NCBI RefSeq assembly: GCF_028640845.1
Contig: NC_080543.1
Span: 4,727,959-4,791,958 of the forward strand
DNA length: 64,000 bases
Direction: 5' to 3'
Source: Ahaetulla prasina
Taxonomy: Eukaryota > Chordata > Lepidosauria > Squamata > Colubridae
Part shown: positions 1 through 11,154 of the stretch, one piece after another
How positions within the stretch are numbered: position 1 is the stretch's first letter
Layout: each line of letters begins with the position of its first letter
Made by a program: the position numbers and the translations under genes
The notes under the pieces: generated by a model
What the model saw: the letters and a program-made list of their open reading frames with translations, nothing else
What the model was told of the DNA's origin: nothing
The model's database searches: none

Positions 1-308
1 TTTACTTCCAACAGCTGCTGATTGGAGTGACCCTCGCATCAGAAGACTGGATAGGTGGAGGCAACAGAAGGAAGGGAGGGGCAGGCCTTAATGAGTGCTG
101 AGTCATGGAGCCACATCCCATGGCCTAAATAAAGGATCTGCTTTCTGGCAGTCTCTGAGTCAGGCAAAGTCGAACTTATCTTGCTGAAGTCACTTACTGG
201 TCTCCTGCCTGCTCTGAGGACTTTGCTAGGACTTTGGGCAGAGCTGCAGAGGCAAGCCTGATTTGGATTTCCCTGACCCGGCCGTCAGCGGAGGAGTGGG
301 ACACGACA
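1..308 (+). mobile_element. solo LTR, type A, 5' end outside window
   Basis: More than 90% similar by eye to 23868-24170. It carries TGCTGAGTCA (96-105) about 25 bases before an A/T-rich TATA-like site at about 128-135. It ends in GGGACACGACA at 308, as the other type A copies do. No retroviral coding sequence follows it; LINE sequence follows directly, so this looks like a solo LTR. Confidence 0.75.
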
Positions 309-339
309 CAGATACATACTAAAATCCTCGGCACGCCTT

Positions 340-767
340 TGCAGGGGATCATCCCGCACCTCTTGATGCAGGAGAGAGCGGGTTACCCGAAACAGGGCAG
401 CCGGGCGGTTATCGGCCGATGCAATAAGGGAGGAAACGTAATACGCTTAGCCTCCCTCAATGCCACTAGGTAGGTCTGAATATATGACCTAACTAGTGTT
501 CGGTCAGCTTCCGAACGGCTGGATCTCCAGGCACTCTCTAGGCGTCTTTTCCGGCGCTTCATCTCTCTCAGCTCCTCGGAAAACCAAGGAACCGGTTGAG
601 CTCTACGCCGGGTCAGAGGCCGCAAAGGCACGACATGGTCCAAAGCCCATTCCCAGGCCACGACTAGCTCTTCGGCCGAGCCATGGGCCAGATCCTCAGG
701 GAACGGCCCAAACTCCGTCAGGAACCTCTCCGGGTCCATCAGGCACCTGGGATGGAACCAACGCATC

Positions 768-770
<3 letters not shown>
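340..770 (-). mobile_element. LINE ORF2 fragment (L2/CR1-like), region before the RT
   Basis: On the minus strand a 127-codon open stretch (766 to 383) reads PWFSEELREMKRRKRRLE and then SAWRSSRSEADR. This is the basic linker between endonuclease and reverse transcriptase of L2/CR1-type LINEs. No start or catalytic motif is present, so it is a dead fragment. Confidence 0.65.
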
Positions 771-826
<56 letters not shown>

Positions 827-1030
827 CTAGCTAGCAAGAGAGAGATGGAGGGAGAGAGAAAGAAAGAGAGACAGATGATAAAGATGAAAGAGATAGACAA
901 AGATAGACGATATAACTACTGTAGCTAGCCAGCTAGATGCATAGATAAGAGATAGATAGATGGATAGATAGATAGAGATGAAAGAAAGAAAAAGAAAGAA
1001 AGACGAAGAAAGAAAAGAATAGAAAGAAAA
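764..1030. repeat. GATA microsatellite and purine-rich tract
   Basis: About 15 GATA units at 764-825, followed by degenerate GATA, GAAA and GAGA sequence to about 1030. Confidence 0.9.
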
Positions 1031-1244
1031 CAAGTTTGAAGAACACTTATCTGTCAGATGGTCTGTAAATACACAGAGCCACCCACGGTCCTAATCAAAT
1101 TAGACACTGGCTCATGTGATTTGGATGCCCAGGCTAAATCAGTTCCAATCAAATACAATCATTTCAAATCAGATTTAATTTAATTGGTTCCATCCAAACC
1201 AACTTGTTGAAATGGGAACCAATTCACAGACACCCCATGCCTAC

Positions 1245-1415
1245 TCATAACATAACATAACATAACATAACATCAGAGTTGGAAGGGACCTTGGAGGCCT
1301 TCTAGTCCAACCCCCTGCCCAGGCAGGAAACCCTACACCATCTCAGTCAGATGGTTATCCAACATTTTCTTAAAAATTTCCAGTGTTGGAGCATTCACAA
1401 CTTCTCCGAGGAAAG
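1245..1415 (-). mobile_element. CR1 LINE 3' end with ATAAC tail
   Basis: Reverse-complement of the CR1 3' end: the block GGACTAGAAGGCCTCCAAGG is present inverted, preceded on the + strand by six ATAAC units (about 1245-1274), which are the element's terminal microsatellite. 1031-1244 and 1416-1630 hold no recognised feature beyond A/T-rich sequence. Confidence 0.85.
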
Positions 1416-1631
1416 CCAGGGCCTCTCGGAACCCCTCCTCACTTATTTCCTTGCTCTTCTTTTCTCTCATTATGGGAGAAGGGAAGAAACTTTAAAGCAG
1501 AGCAACTGAGCCTACAATGACAAAAAGAATCAGAAAAATGCAATAAAATAGTAAAATAAAACAGAATAATAAAATAGAATAATCACAATAATGTAATGTA
1601 ATTAATCTAATCTAAGAATAGAATATATTAA

Positions 1632-2060
1632 TCTATTCTAATAATAAAATAGAATAAGAATAAGAAGAGAAGAGAAGAGAAGAGAAGAGAAGAAGAGAAG
1701 AGAAGAGAAAATAGAAGAGAAGAGAAAACAGAATAGAATAGAATAGAATAGAAGAAGCCAAAATAGAATAGAATAGAATAGAATAGAATAGGAATAGGAA
1801 TAGGAATAGGAATAGGAATAGGAATAGAATAGAATAGAATAGAATAGAATAGAATAGAATAGAATAGAATAGAATAGAATATAGAATATAGAATATAGAA
1901 TATAGAATATAGAATACAGAATATAGAATATAGAATAGAATAGAATTGAATAGAATAGAAAAAAGATAGAGAACAGCACAGCACAGCACAGCATAGAATA
2001 GAATTCTATATTGGCCAAGTGTGATTGGATACACAAGGAATTTGTCTTTGGTATATAATA
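1632..2060 (-). repeat. AATAG/AGAAG/GGAATA array with L3 LINE 3' end
   Basis: About 370 bp of pentamer and hexamer blocks (AGAAG, AATAG, GGAATA, ATATAGA) followed by GGCCAAGTGTGATTGGA, the inverted last bases of the L3-type LINE that recurs in this window. The array lies exactly at the LINE 3' tail. Confidence 0.9.
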
Positions 2061-2298
2061 GCAATTGCAATAGCAATAGCACTTAGACTTATACCGCTTT
2101 ACGGTGCTGTACAGCCCTCTCTAAGCAGTTTTACAGAGTCAACCTCTTGCCCTCAACAATCCAGGTCCTCATTTTATTGACCTCGGAAGGATGGGAGGCT
2201 GAGTCCACCTTGAGCCTGGTGAGATTCGAACTGCCAAATTGCAGGCAGCAGAAGGAGCCTGCAGTTCTGCACTCTAACCACTGCACCACCGAAGGTCT
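2056..2298 (-). mobile_element. tRNA-derived SINE
   Basis: The inverted head has a B-box-like GGTTCGAATC-type sequence (about 2220-2235) and an A-box-like end at about 2280-2295. The core includes the inverted AATGAGGACC segment. The same SINE recurs at 29926-30420. 2299-2550 is A/T-rich with no recognised feature. Confidence 0.7.
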
Positions 2299-2550
2299 CA
2301 GTGTACATAAATGCTATTAGTAATGAATCATGATCGTAGTCATCATAAAAATGCATTCATCATAAATCACAAGATACAACACTTAGTGATAGAATCAACA
2401 TAAATTGTACTAGGAAAACTAGATAAAATATAAATCGTAATATTATTATATTTTATATATATTACATTACGTTACTTTATTTTAATTATTTTATGATACA
2501 TCTATTCTAATGTAATCTAATAATATATTATATTACATTACTTTATTTTG

Positions 2551-3298
2551 ATGTTATGTTATGTTACATTATGTTATGTTATGTTATGTTATGTTATGTT
2601 ATGTTATGTTATGTTATGTTATGTTATGTTATGTTATGTTATGTTATGTTATATTATATTTAGGTTAAGTTAGGTTAGATTAGGTTAGGTTGGGTTGGGT
2701 TAGGTTGGGTTGGGTTATGTTATGTTATGTTATGTTATGTTATGTTATGTTATGTTATGTTATGTTATGTTATGTTATGTTATGTTATGTTATGTTGGGT
2801 TGGGTTGGGTTGGATTTGGTTACGTTACATTATGTTGTTTTGTGATGTGATGTGATGTGATGTGATGTGATGTTATGTTGGGTTGGGCTGGGCTGGGTTG
2901 GGTTGGGTTGGGTTGGGTTATGTTATGTTATGTTATGTTATGTTATGTTATGTTATGTTATGTTATGTTATGTTATGTTGGGTTGGGTTGGGTTAGATTA
3001 TGTTATGTTATGTTATGTTATGTTATGTTATGTTATGTTGGGTTGGGTTGGGTTGGGTTGGATTCGGTTACGTTACGTTGGGTTGGGTTGGGTTGGGTTA
3101 TGTTGTGTTGTGTTGTTTTGTGATGTGATGTGATGTGATGTAATGTGATGTGATGTGATGTGATGTAATGTTATGTTATGTTGGGTTATGTTATATTATG
3201 TTAAGTTACGTTTCGTTACATTACATTACGTTACGTTGGGTTGGGTTCTGTTCTGTTCTGTTCTTATCTGATCTGGATATGATATGATATGATAATAC
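2551..3298. repeat. TTATG/TTGGG/GTGAT pentanucleotide array
   Basis: About 750 bp of alternating homogeneous blocks: long TTATG runs, GGGTT runs (five or more in a row at about 2876-2917 and 3037-3060), and GTGAT runs at about 2841-2870 and 3121-3165. The G-runs on the + strand fit G-quadruplex spacing. 3301-3780 is non-repetitive sequence with no gene I recognise. Confidence 0.95.
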
Positions 3299-3785
3299 AG
3301 TGCATCATTGCTCTCTGTCAGTCCATCTGGACAGAGCAGCGACCTGACCGTGCCTAGCTGCATCTGCTGAGTTTTTGCCTGTCAGACCGAAACCAAAGAG
3401 CATCCAAGTCCAATCCCTTTGACCATCCAAAACTGTGAAAGAGGAAAGTAACTCAATATCACGCAATGTGCAACAGAAATATTTGTTCCCCTGGAAATCC
3501 GAGTGCCCCGTTCTCACCTTCTTCTCAGTTCTCATACTTCCTTCTCTCGGCTGAGAAAAGTAAGCAGGCGGTAAAAGGAGCCCCAGATTCAGTTTCCGAA
3601 ATTGAAAGATCCAGGAGGTATTTTTCCCCCTACCTTGCATAATCATGCAACAATACATGTTCCTGGCATGTGCCACATTTTTCTTCGTCTTTAAGCTCTT
3701 GCGCGCTGAATCATGCTGAGCAAATTCCCACAGCAAAAGAGGCATCGATTCTTCCCTGTTTTATTATAGCTCATTGCTGCTATTT

Positions 3786-4412
3786 AGAATAGAGTAGAGT
3801 AGAGTAGAGTAGAGTAGAGTAGAGTACAGTAGAATAGGATAGAATAGAATAGAATAGAATAGAATAGAATAGAATAGGAAGAGAAGAGAAGAGAAGAGAA
3901 GAGAATTAATGGAAGGGAAGGGAAGGGAAGGGAAGAAAAGAGAAGAGAAGAGAAGAGAAGAGAAGAGAAAATAGAGAAGAGAAGAGAATTAATGGAAGGG
4001 AAGGGAAGGGAAGAAAAGAGAAGAAAAGAGAAGAGAAGAGAGAATTAATGGAAGGAAGAGAAGAGAAGAGAGAAGAGAAGAAGAAGAAGAGAATTAATGG
4101 AAGGAAGGAAGGAAGAAGAAGAAAAGAGAAGAGAAGAGAAAATAGAGAAGAGAAGAGAAGAGAAGAGAAGAGAATTAATGGAAGGGAAGGGAAGGGAAGA
4201 AAAGAGAAGAGAAGAGAAGAGAAAATAGAGAAGAGAAGAGAAGAGAAGAGAATTAATGGAAGGGAAGGGAAGGGAAGGGAAGGGAAGAGAAGAGAAGAGA
4301 AGAGAAGAGAAGAGAAGAGAAGAGGAGAAAATGGAATGGAAAAGAGAAGAGAAAATAGAATAGAATAGAATAAACAGAGTTGGAAGGGACCTTGGAGGTC
4401 TTCTAGTCTGGG
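3786..4412. repeat. AGAGT/AATAG/GAAGG array with CR1 remnant
   Basis: AGAGT units (3788-3825), AATAG units, then about 480 bp of AGAAG and GGAAG blocks separated by a recurring GAATTAATGG segment, about seven copies. It ends in a 35-bp CR1 3' end remnant (4378-4412). 4413-4900 may hold a degraded hAT-like repeat (GGGTCACCAACCTTTCGGAC); I cannot place it further. Confidence 0.9.
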
Positions 4413-4934
4413 GTCACCAACCTTTCGGACTTCAGGGATCACTAAATTCATAATTTTAAATCCCGTGGACCACTAATATGATCTGCCTAATGACTGGCTT
4501 GGTGGGTGTGGCTAGGTAGTCATGTGACTGGGTGGGCGTGGCCAACTCGGTGTCACTCACGTCAAGGGGTGGTCTCACCGGCCTCTACTCGCCCCTCCCC
4601 TCCCAGCCCCTCCTCGCCTCCTTGGGCTCCTTAGGGCCCCAACAGGAAGCAATTGCTGGAGCTAAGCAGCCACCAAGAGAAAGAGTTGGCAAAACAGCTC
4701 AGTTCAAATGGGGCCTGACCGAAAAGGAGAGTCAGCAGAAGCACCTCACTGAGGACTAGGAGCATAGGTTTTCCAAGCAGAAGGAAGACCTGCGGGAGTG
4801 CAAGGCCAGGAGGTCTGGAGGCTCAGTGGGCTGAGATGGTCAGCCAGTTCCAGGCCATGATGCCACTGGAACAAGGCCCTCCAGCCTTCGCCTAAAGCCC
4901 CGCACCAAGAGGCTGAAGCAGACTAGCTATGGCT

Positions 4935-4980
4935 ATTTCGAAAACGTTTCGTTTCTCATCCAAGAACTTTCTTCAGTGCA
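4935..4980 (-). other. hammerhead-like core motif (PLE-type)
   Basis: The minus strand reads CTGAAGA, then an A, a stem-like AGTTCTT/GAGAAAC pair around GGAT, then GAAACGTT. It is a degenerate member of the motif family described in the findings. Confidence 0.4.
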
Positions 4981-5044
4981 CCCTGGAGACAACCGTGAGC
5001 TGGATGATTGAGGGTCTCCATAGAGAGGATGAGATATTCACACA

Positions 5045-5880
5045 GGGGGAAAGGATTTGGAGAGGAAGCAACTTGGACAACTTGGGCGTTGTCCTGGATG
5101 GATGGCTGTCTTTTGAAGACCATTTGACGGCCGTCTCCAGGAGAGCTTTTTACCAGGTTAGCCTGGTTCGCCAGTTGCGCCCCTTTCTAGACCGGGATGC
5201 CCTATGCACGGTCACTCATGCTCTCGTGACATCTCGTCTGGATTACTGCAATGCTCTCTACATGGGGCTCCCCCTGAAGAGCACCTGGAGGCTCCAGTTA
5301 GTCCAGAATGCGGCTGCGCGGGTGATAGAGGGAGCCCCTCGTGGCTCCCATGTGACACCTCTCCTGCACAGACTGCACTGGCTACCTGTGGCCTTTCGGG
5401 TGCGCTTCAAGGTTTTGGTAACTATTTTCAAAGTGCTCCATGGCATAGGGCTGGGCAATCTACGGGACCGTCTGCTGCCACCGATTGCCTCCCACTGACC
5501 CGTGCGCTCTCACAGGGAGGGACTCCTTAGGGTGCTGTCAGCCAGGCAGTGCCGACTGGCGACGCCCAGGGGAAGGGCCTTCTCTGTGGGGGCTCCCACC
5601 CTCTGGAACGAACTTCCCCCAGGTCTTCGTAAACTTTCCGACCTTTGAACCTTTCGCCGCGAGTTTAAGACACATCTATTTATTTGCGCAGGACTGGACT
5701 ACAATTTTAAATTTTAATTTGGTTTTAATGGGGTTTTATTATTTTATTGCAATTTTTAACATTCGGCCTTATTTAATAAGTTTTTAAATTGGTTGTTTTA
5801 TTCTGTATTTATATGTATGTTTTTATTAGGCTGTAAACCGCCCTGAGCCCCCTGGGAGATAGGGCGGTATATAAATGTGA

Positions 5881-5940
<60 letters not shown>
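5045..5940 (+). mobile_element. L2-type LINE, 3' part of ORF2 and tail
   Basis: An open stretch to 5498 reads LDYCNALYMGLPLKS, LVQNAAARVI and LLHRLHWLPVAFRVRFK. These are the conserved C-terminal RT-thumb blocks of L2-like LINEs. The 3' end has the hairpin CCGCCCTGAGCC/GGGCGGTATATAAAT followed by about 14 AAAT units. The reverse transcriptase core is missing (5' truncated). 5941-6310 has A-rich sequence and nothing I recognise. Confidence 0.85.
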
Positions 5941-6316
5941 GAAAGCTAAACATCTGGAATCAGGAATGGCAGGACATTTTGTTCACATGTTTTCCTGATG
6001 TTGAACTGCCCAATTCCTTGGGCCTTCCAAAACAGATAACATCATTGTAAGAAATAATAAACATTCGTTGTTGTTTTTTTAAAAAATAAAATTAAAATGA
6101 AAGCTAGGGGGAAAAAAAACCAACCAATTTTGCAGGATCCAATCTGGCTCGGTTACTGAGACCAAAATTTTATTCTTCCAGGTTTGGGGGCTAATGCTGG
6201 AGCCCAGCCTTAAGGAACTTCTCTCTCTCTCTCTCTCCAGAATACATAGGGACTACAACCCCTATTGCTCCCCATCCCCCACACTGCGGATGATGGGAGC
6301 TGTAGTCTGGCAGCTC

Positions 6317-6690
6317 TAGAATAGAATAGAATAGAATAGAATAGAATAGAATAGAATAGAATAGAATAGAATAGAATAGAATTTTATTGGCCAAGTGTGA
6401 TTGGACACACAAGGAATTTGTCTTGGTGCAGATTCTCTCAGTGTACATAAAAGAAAAGATACGTTCATCAAGGTATAACATTTACAACACAATTGATGGT
6501 CAGTATATCAATATAAATCATAAGGATTGCCAGCAACAAGTTACAGTCATACAGTCATAAGTGGAAAGAGATTGGTGATGGGAACTATGAGAAGATTAAT
6601 AGTAGTGCAGATTCAGTAAATAGTTCGACAGTGTTGATGGAATTATTTCTTTAGCAGAGTGATGGCCTTCGGGGAAAAAACTGTTCTAGG
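6317..6690 (-). mobile_element. L3-type LINE 3' end with AATAG array
   Basis: Thirteen AATAG units (6317-6381), then the inverted L3 3' UTR (GGCCAAGTGTGATTGGACAC) and the end of ORF2. Confidence 0.85.
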
Positions 6691-6743
6691 GAGGCACCGC
6701 TTCCTTGAACGCAGGCAAAAAGGTTTTTTTTTTCAGAGGTGGG

Positions 6744-7004
6744 GTTTTTTTTTATTTGAATTTATATCCCACCCTTCTCCGAAGACTCAGGGCGGCTTAC
6801 AATGTGTTAAGCAATAGTCTTCATCCATTTGTATATTATATACAAAGTCAACTTATTGCCCCCAACAATCTGGGTCCTCATTTTACCTACCTTATAAAGG
6901 ATGGAAGGCTGAATCGACCTTGGGCCTGGTGGGACTTGAACTTGCAGTAATTGCAAGCAGCTGTGTTAATAACAGACAGACTTAGTCCGTTGAGCCACCA
7001 GAGG
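6744..7004 (-). mobile_element. tRNA-derived SINE with L2-like 3' end
   Basis: The inverted 3' end TATCCCACCCTTCTCCGAAG sits at 6765-6784. The core TAAAATGAGGACCCAGATTG is inverted, and the tRNA-like head (GTGGCTCAACGGACTAAG, inverted) ends at 7004. The same family is at 13478, 28686, 32540 and 52933. Confidence 0.85.
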
Positions 7005-7006
7005 CC

Positions 7007-7273
7007 CTGGTTTCAGGAGGTTCTGGCCAGTTCTGGAGAACCGGTAGCAGAAATTTTGAGTAGTTCGGAGAACCGGTAGTAAAAATTTTGACTGGCCCCG
7101 CCCGCATCTGTTCTCTGCCTCCCAAGTGCCAGCTGATTGGAAGGAAATGGGGATTTTGCAGTAACCTTCCCCTGGAGTGGGGTGGGAATGGAGATTTTAT
7201 AGTATCCTTCGCCACGCCCAACAAGTCACACCCACAGAACCGGTAGTAAAAAAATTTGATACCCACCACTGGG
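7007..7273. mobile_element. hAT-like MITE, ACCGGT family
   Basis: Carries the family blocks GGAGAACCGGTAG, CTGGCCCCGCC and the right end ACCCACCACTGG. The left end is degraded. Intact members elsewhere (29962, 42955, 59254) have 8-bp target duplications. Confidence 0.7.
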
Positions 7274-7282
7274 GGGTTGTCA

Positions 7283-8372
7283 CTCAAGCATAGAGAGTCC
7301 TCTACTTACGACCATAATGAAGCCCATAATTTCCATTGGTAAGCGAGGCGGCTGTTAAGTGAGCTTCGTCCCATTTTATGACCTCTCTCAGTTGTTAAGC
7401 GAATCACTGCAGCCGCACTAATTATGTGCACAGAATGACAGAACTGGAAGGGACCTCGGAGGACTTCTAGTCCAGCCCCCTGCTCCAGCAGGAGACCCTA
7501 TACAGGTAGTCCTCAACTTACAACCACAACTGAGCCCAACATTTATGTTGTTAAGTGAGAAACGGGTTAAGTGAGTTTTGCCCCATTTTACTTTTGTGAA
7601 CTTTTCTCGCCCCGTTTATTAAGTGAATCACCGCAGTTCTTAAATGAGTAACACGGTTGGTTAAATGAATCTGGCTACTCCCTTGATTTTGCCTGTCAAC
7701 ATTGCAACCGTCATAAATGTGAGTCAGTTGTCAAGTCTCCAAATGGAAATCATGATGTGACCGTGAGGATGTGGCAACGGTCGTTAAGTGTGAACAAGGG
7801 TCATAAGGCACGTTTTTCAGTGCCGTTGTAACTTTGAATGATAACTTTGAAAGATGTTGAGACTCTAGAAAGAGTGCAGAGAAGAGCAACAAAGATGATT
7901 AGGGGACTGGAGGCTAAAACATATGAAGAACGGTTGCAGGAACTGGGTATCTCTAGTTTAATGAAAAGAAGGACTAGGGGAGACATGATAGCAGTCTTCC
8001 AATATCTCAGGGGTTGCCACAAAGAAGAGGGAGTCGGGCTGTTCTCCAAAGCACCTGAGGGTAGAACAAGAAGCAATGGGTGGAAACTGATCAAAGAAAG
8101 AAGCAACTTAGAACTAAGGAGAAATTTCCTGACAGTTAGAACAATTAATAAGTGGAACGACTTGCCTTCAGAAGTTGTGAATGCTCCAACACTGGAAATT
8201 TTTAAGAAAATGTTGGATAACCATCTGACTGAGATGGTGTAGGGTTTCCTGCCTGAGCAGGGGGTTGGACTAGAAGGCCTCCAAGGTCCCTTCCAACTCT
8301 GATGTTATGTTATATGTTATGTTATGAATGGTCACTAAATGAATTGTTGTAAGTCGAGTACTATCTGTACAA
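7283..8372. mobile_element. TIR-type MITE (AGTCCTCGACTTA family), interrupted by CR1
   Basis: Two partial copies. The first (7283-7430) is followed by a 75-bp CR1 remnant. The second starts with CAGGTAGTCCTCAACTTAC at 7504 and ends with GTAAGTCGAGTACTATCTGT at about 8370. Between its halves lies the CR1 insertion 7846-8325. The family recurs at least ten times in the window. Confidence 0.75.
7846..8325 (+). mobile_element. CR1 LINE, end of ORF2 and 3' UTR
   Basis: A 134-codon open stretch (7838-8242) reads [31 protein letters not shown] and LRRNFLTVRTINKWNDLP, the CR1 RT C-terminus. It is followed by the CR1 3' end and a short TTATG tail. 5' truncated. Confidence 0.9.
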
Positions 8373-8618
8373 TTTGAGACAAGTGGCTGCCAGTCTCTTC
8401 TTAAAAACTTCCAGTGTTGGAGCAATGGTGGCAAGTGGTTCCACTGGTTAATTGTTCTCACTGTCAGGAAATTCCTCCTTAGTTCTAAGTTGCTTCTCTC
8501 CTTGATGAGTTTCCACCCATTGCTTCTTCTTCTGCCTTCAGGGGCTTTGGAGAATAGCTTGACTCCCTCTTCTTTGGGGCAGCCCCTGAGATATTGGAAG
8601 ACTGCTGTCATTCTACAG
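8372..8618 (-). mobile_element. CR1 LINE fragment
   Basis: Inverted CR1 ORF2 end ([20 protein letters not shown]). It breaks off into an L3 LINE at about 8618. Confidence 0.85.
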
Positions 8619-9268
8619 AGGAATTATTGAGTCTGTCATTTGCATCTCTATAACTGTCTGGTTCAGTTCCTCAAGAAAGACACAGACTTCAGAGGATAAT
8701 TAGAACTGCAGAAAAAATAATTGCTACCAACCTGCCTTCCATTGAGGACCTGTATACTGCACGAATCAAGAAGAGGGCCGTGAAAATATTTGCAGATCCC
8801 TCGCATCCTGGACATAAACTGTTTCAACTACTACCCTCAAAACGACGCTATAGAGCACTGCACACCAGAACAACTAGACACAAGAACAGTTTTTTCCCGA
8901 AGGCCATCACTCTGCTAAACAAATAATTCCCTCAACACTGTCAAACTATTTACTGAATCTGCACTACTATTAATCCTCTCATAGCTCCCATCACCAATCT
9001 CTTTCCATTTATGACTGTATGACTATAACTTGTTGCTGGCAATCCTTATGATTTATATTGATATATTGACCATCAATTGTGTTGTAAATGTTGTACCTTG
9101 ATGAACGTATCTTTTCTTTTATGTACACTGAGAGCATCTACACCAAGACAAATTCCTTGTGTGTCCAATCACACTTGGCCAATAAAAATTCTATTCTATT
9201 CTATTCTATTCTATTCTATTCTATTCTATTCTATTCTATTCTATTCTATTCTATTCTATTCTATTCTA
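8618..9268 (+). mobile_element. L3-type LINE 3' end with TTCTA array
   Basis: The forward-strand frame encodes [20 protein letters not shown] and [19 protein letters not shown], the C-terminus of a Rex1/L3-like ORF2. The 3' UTR ends in GGCCAATAAAAATTCTATTC and 16 TTCTA units (9188-9268). 9269-9454 holds no recognised feature. Confidence 0.9.
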
Positions 9269-9454
9269 AAGGCTGCACACAACCAGGCAACATATAAATA
9301 CAACACGTAGTTAGAACAACTCAGTTCACACAGTCTGGAGACAGTGATGTTTTCTGAATATGAGTTCAGGCCCAAGCCTGAAAGCTTGGAAGAATAAAGC
9401 TTTGGTCCCAGGGACCAGCTCAGATTGGATCCTGCAACATTATCCAGCATTCAG

Positions 9455-9940
9455 TTTTGGTCGCCACGATGTCAAAAAGTTGTTGAGACTCTAGAAAGAG
9501 TGCAGAGAAGAGCAACAAAGATGATGAGGGGACTGGAGGCTAAAATAGTTGCAGGAACTGGATATGTCTAATTTGATGAAAAGAAGGACTAGGGGAGACA
9601 TGATAGCAGTCTTCCAATATCTTAGGAGCTGCCCCAAAGAAAAGGGGGGGGGGCTGAGCCTATTCTCCAAAGCCCCTGAAGGCAGGACAAGAAGCAACGG
9701 ATGGGAACTAACCAAGGACAGAAGCAACCTGGAATTAAGGAGAAATTTTCTGACAGTGAGAACAATCAATAAGTGGAACAACTTGCCTCCAGAAGTTGTG
9801 AATGCGCCAACATTGGAAGTTTTTAAGAAGATGTTGGATAACCATTTGTCTGAAGTGGTGTAGGGTTTCCTGCCTAAGCAGGGGGTTGGACTAGAAGACC
9901 TCCAAGGTCCCTTCCAACTCTGTTATTCTATTTCTATTCT
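9455..9940 (+). mobile_element. CR1 LINE, end of ORF2 and 3' UTR
   Basis: Same blocks as 7846-8325, with a small deletion in the RGLEAK region and a run of G near 9645. It ends CTCCAAGGTCCCTTCCAACT and then TCTATT. 9941-10560 has no recognised feature except a GT run at about 10388-10412. Confidence 0.9.
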
Positions 9941-10560
9941 ATCCTGGGACACTTAGATCTACTTTTTTATTTGCGAAAACAAAGTCTTAGATTAGCAGCT
10001 CGAGTAACTTTGGAGACCTTTTCAAAGAAGGTGGAAGGGACGGCGGCGAAGAAAAGTTGCGAGCTGACGGTTGGTCTCCTAAAGCTAGTAAGCTTAGTTG
10101 CAGTTTGAGACAATTGTTCCCTTCTGGTATGTTAAGACTTTCCAGCTGCAACTGGATCACCGTGGCTGCTGCCACCACCACAAAGACAGGAGTTACGTAA
10201 GAGGGGTGGGGATGGATGGAGTAACATTACCCTTAAATCCTGGCTCCTTTTCCTTCTCTTTCTCTCCCCCCCCCCCCGTCCCACGGGGCCTGTTTTTAAG
10301 AGGTTTGCAGCTGGAGTTTCCAGGAATCGGCCCCTTGACTCATGAGGAGGTTTGATAATGCGGAAACCGCCTTAAAAACCCAAAACGTTGTGTGTGTGTT
10401 TGTGTCTGTGTGGAGACTGGCCATAGCCACACACAGAGCCTGCCTGGGCCTTTCCAGCAGTTGTTGGCTTGGGATGCAGCTGGGCTAGACTTGGGCTGCA
10501 AGACAGGATCTCCTCCAAGTTGCGCGCCTGAACGCCTGTATTTTGAATTAAACTCTGTGG

Positions 10561-10643
10561 GTTTATTTTCTCTTTCTTTTCTTTCCTTCTTCCTTCTTCT
10601 TTTCTTTTCCTTCCTTCTTTTCTTCCTTCCTTCCATCCATCCG

Positions 10644-10684
<41 letters not shown>

Positions 10685-11110
10685 TTTTCTTTCTCTTTTT
10701 CTCTATCTCTGTCTCTTTCCCTTGCACTTTCTTGCTCTTACTTTCTTTCTTATTTTTATTTTATTTTATTTTATTTTATTTTATTTTATTTTATTTTATT
10801 TTATTTATTTATTTTATTTATTTGTCACAACAGTATATATAAGCATAAGCATGAAATAACTATACTTAAATGTAAGGCAATGTATACAGAGTGAGATGAT
10901 ACAATTGGAGTATTGTATGTCAGAGAATAATATTGCTGATAATTTTACTAAGCCTCAGGGTGCGATTAGGCATAGAACATGTTGTGAAAGTTATGGGCTA
11001 AGATAGTAAGCCATTATATATTGTCCTGTCCAAAGGGGAGTATGTTAGGAAATTGTTATTTGTCTAACTAGTTGGCCAGGCAATATATAAACCAACTATG
11101 TATGTTTGCA
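10561..11110. repeat. CT-rich tract, TTTTA array and LINE 3' remnant
   Basis: Pyrimidine-rich sequence with (TC)n at 10649-10681, then about ten TTTTA units (10756-10815). The tail TTTGTCACAACAGTATATA follows. It matches the 3' end of the LINE at 20755 and 55480 and marks a short LINE remnant to about 11110. Confidence 0.75.
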
Positions 11111-11154
11111 GTAAGAAAGGTATTATATTGCTTTAATACTGCATCATGCTTTTG

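Noticed and set aside
1..308. full endogenous retrovirus
   Set aside because: No gag, pol or env sequence next to any of the LTRs; all look like solo LTRs.
2660..2700. telomere-like TTAGG repeats
   Set aside because: Units are TTAGG/TTGGG pentamers mixed with TTATG, not vertebrate TTAGGG, and the array is internal.
3305..3745. 146-codon minus-strand open frame
   Set aside because: No recognisable domain, no splice or homology support; consistent with chance.
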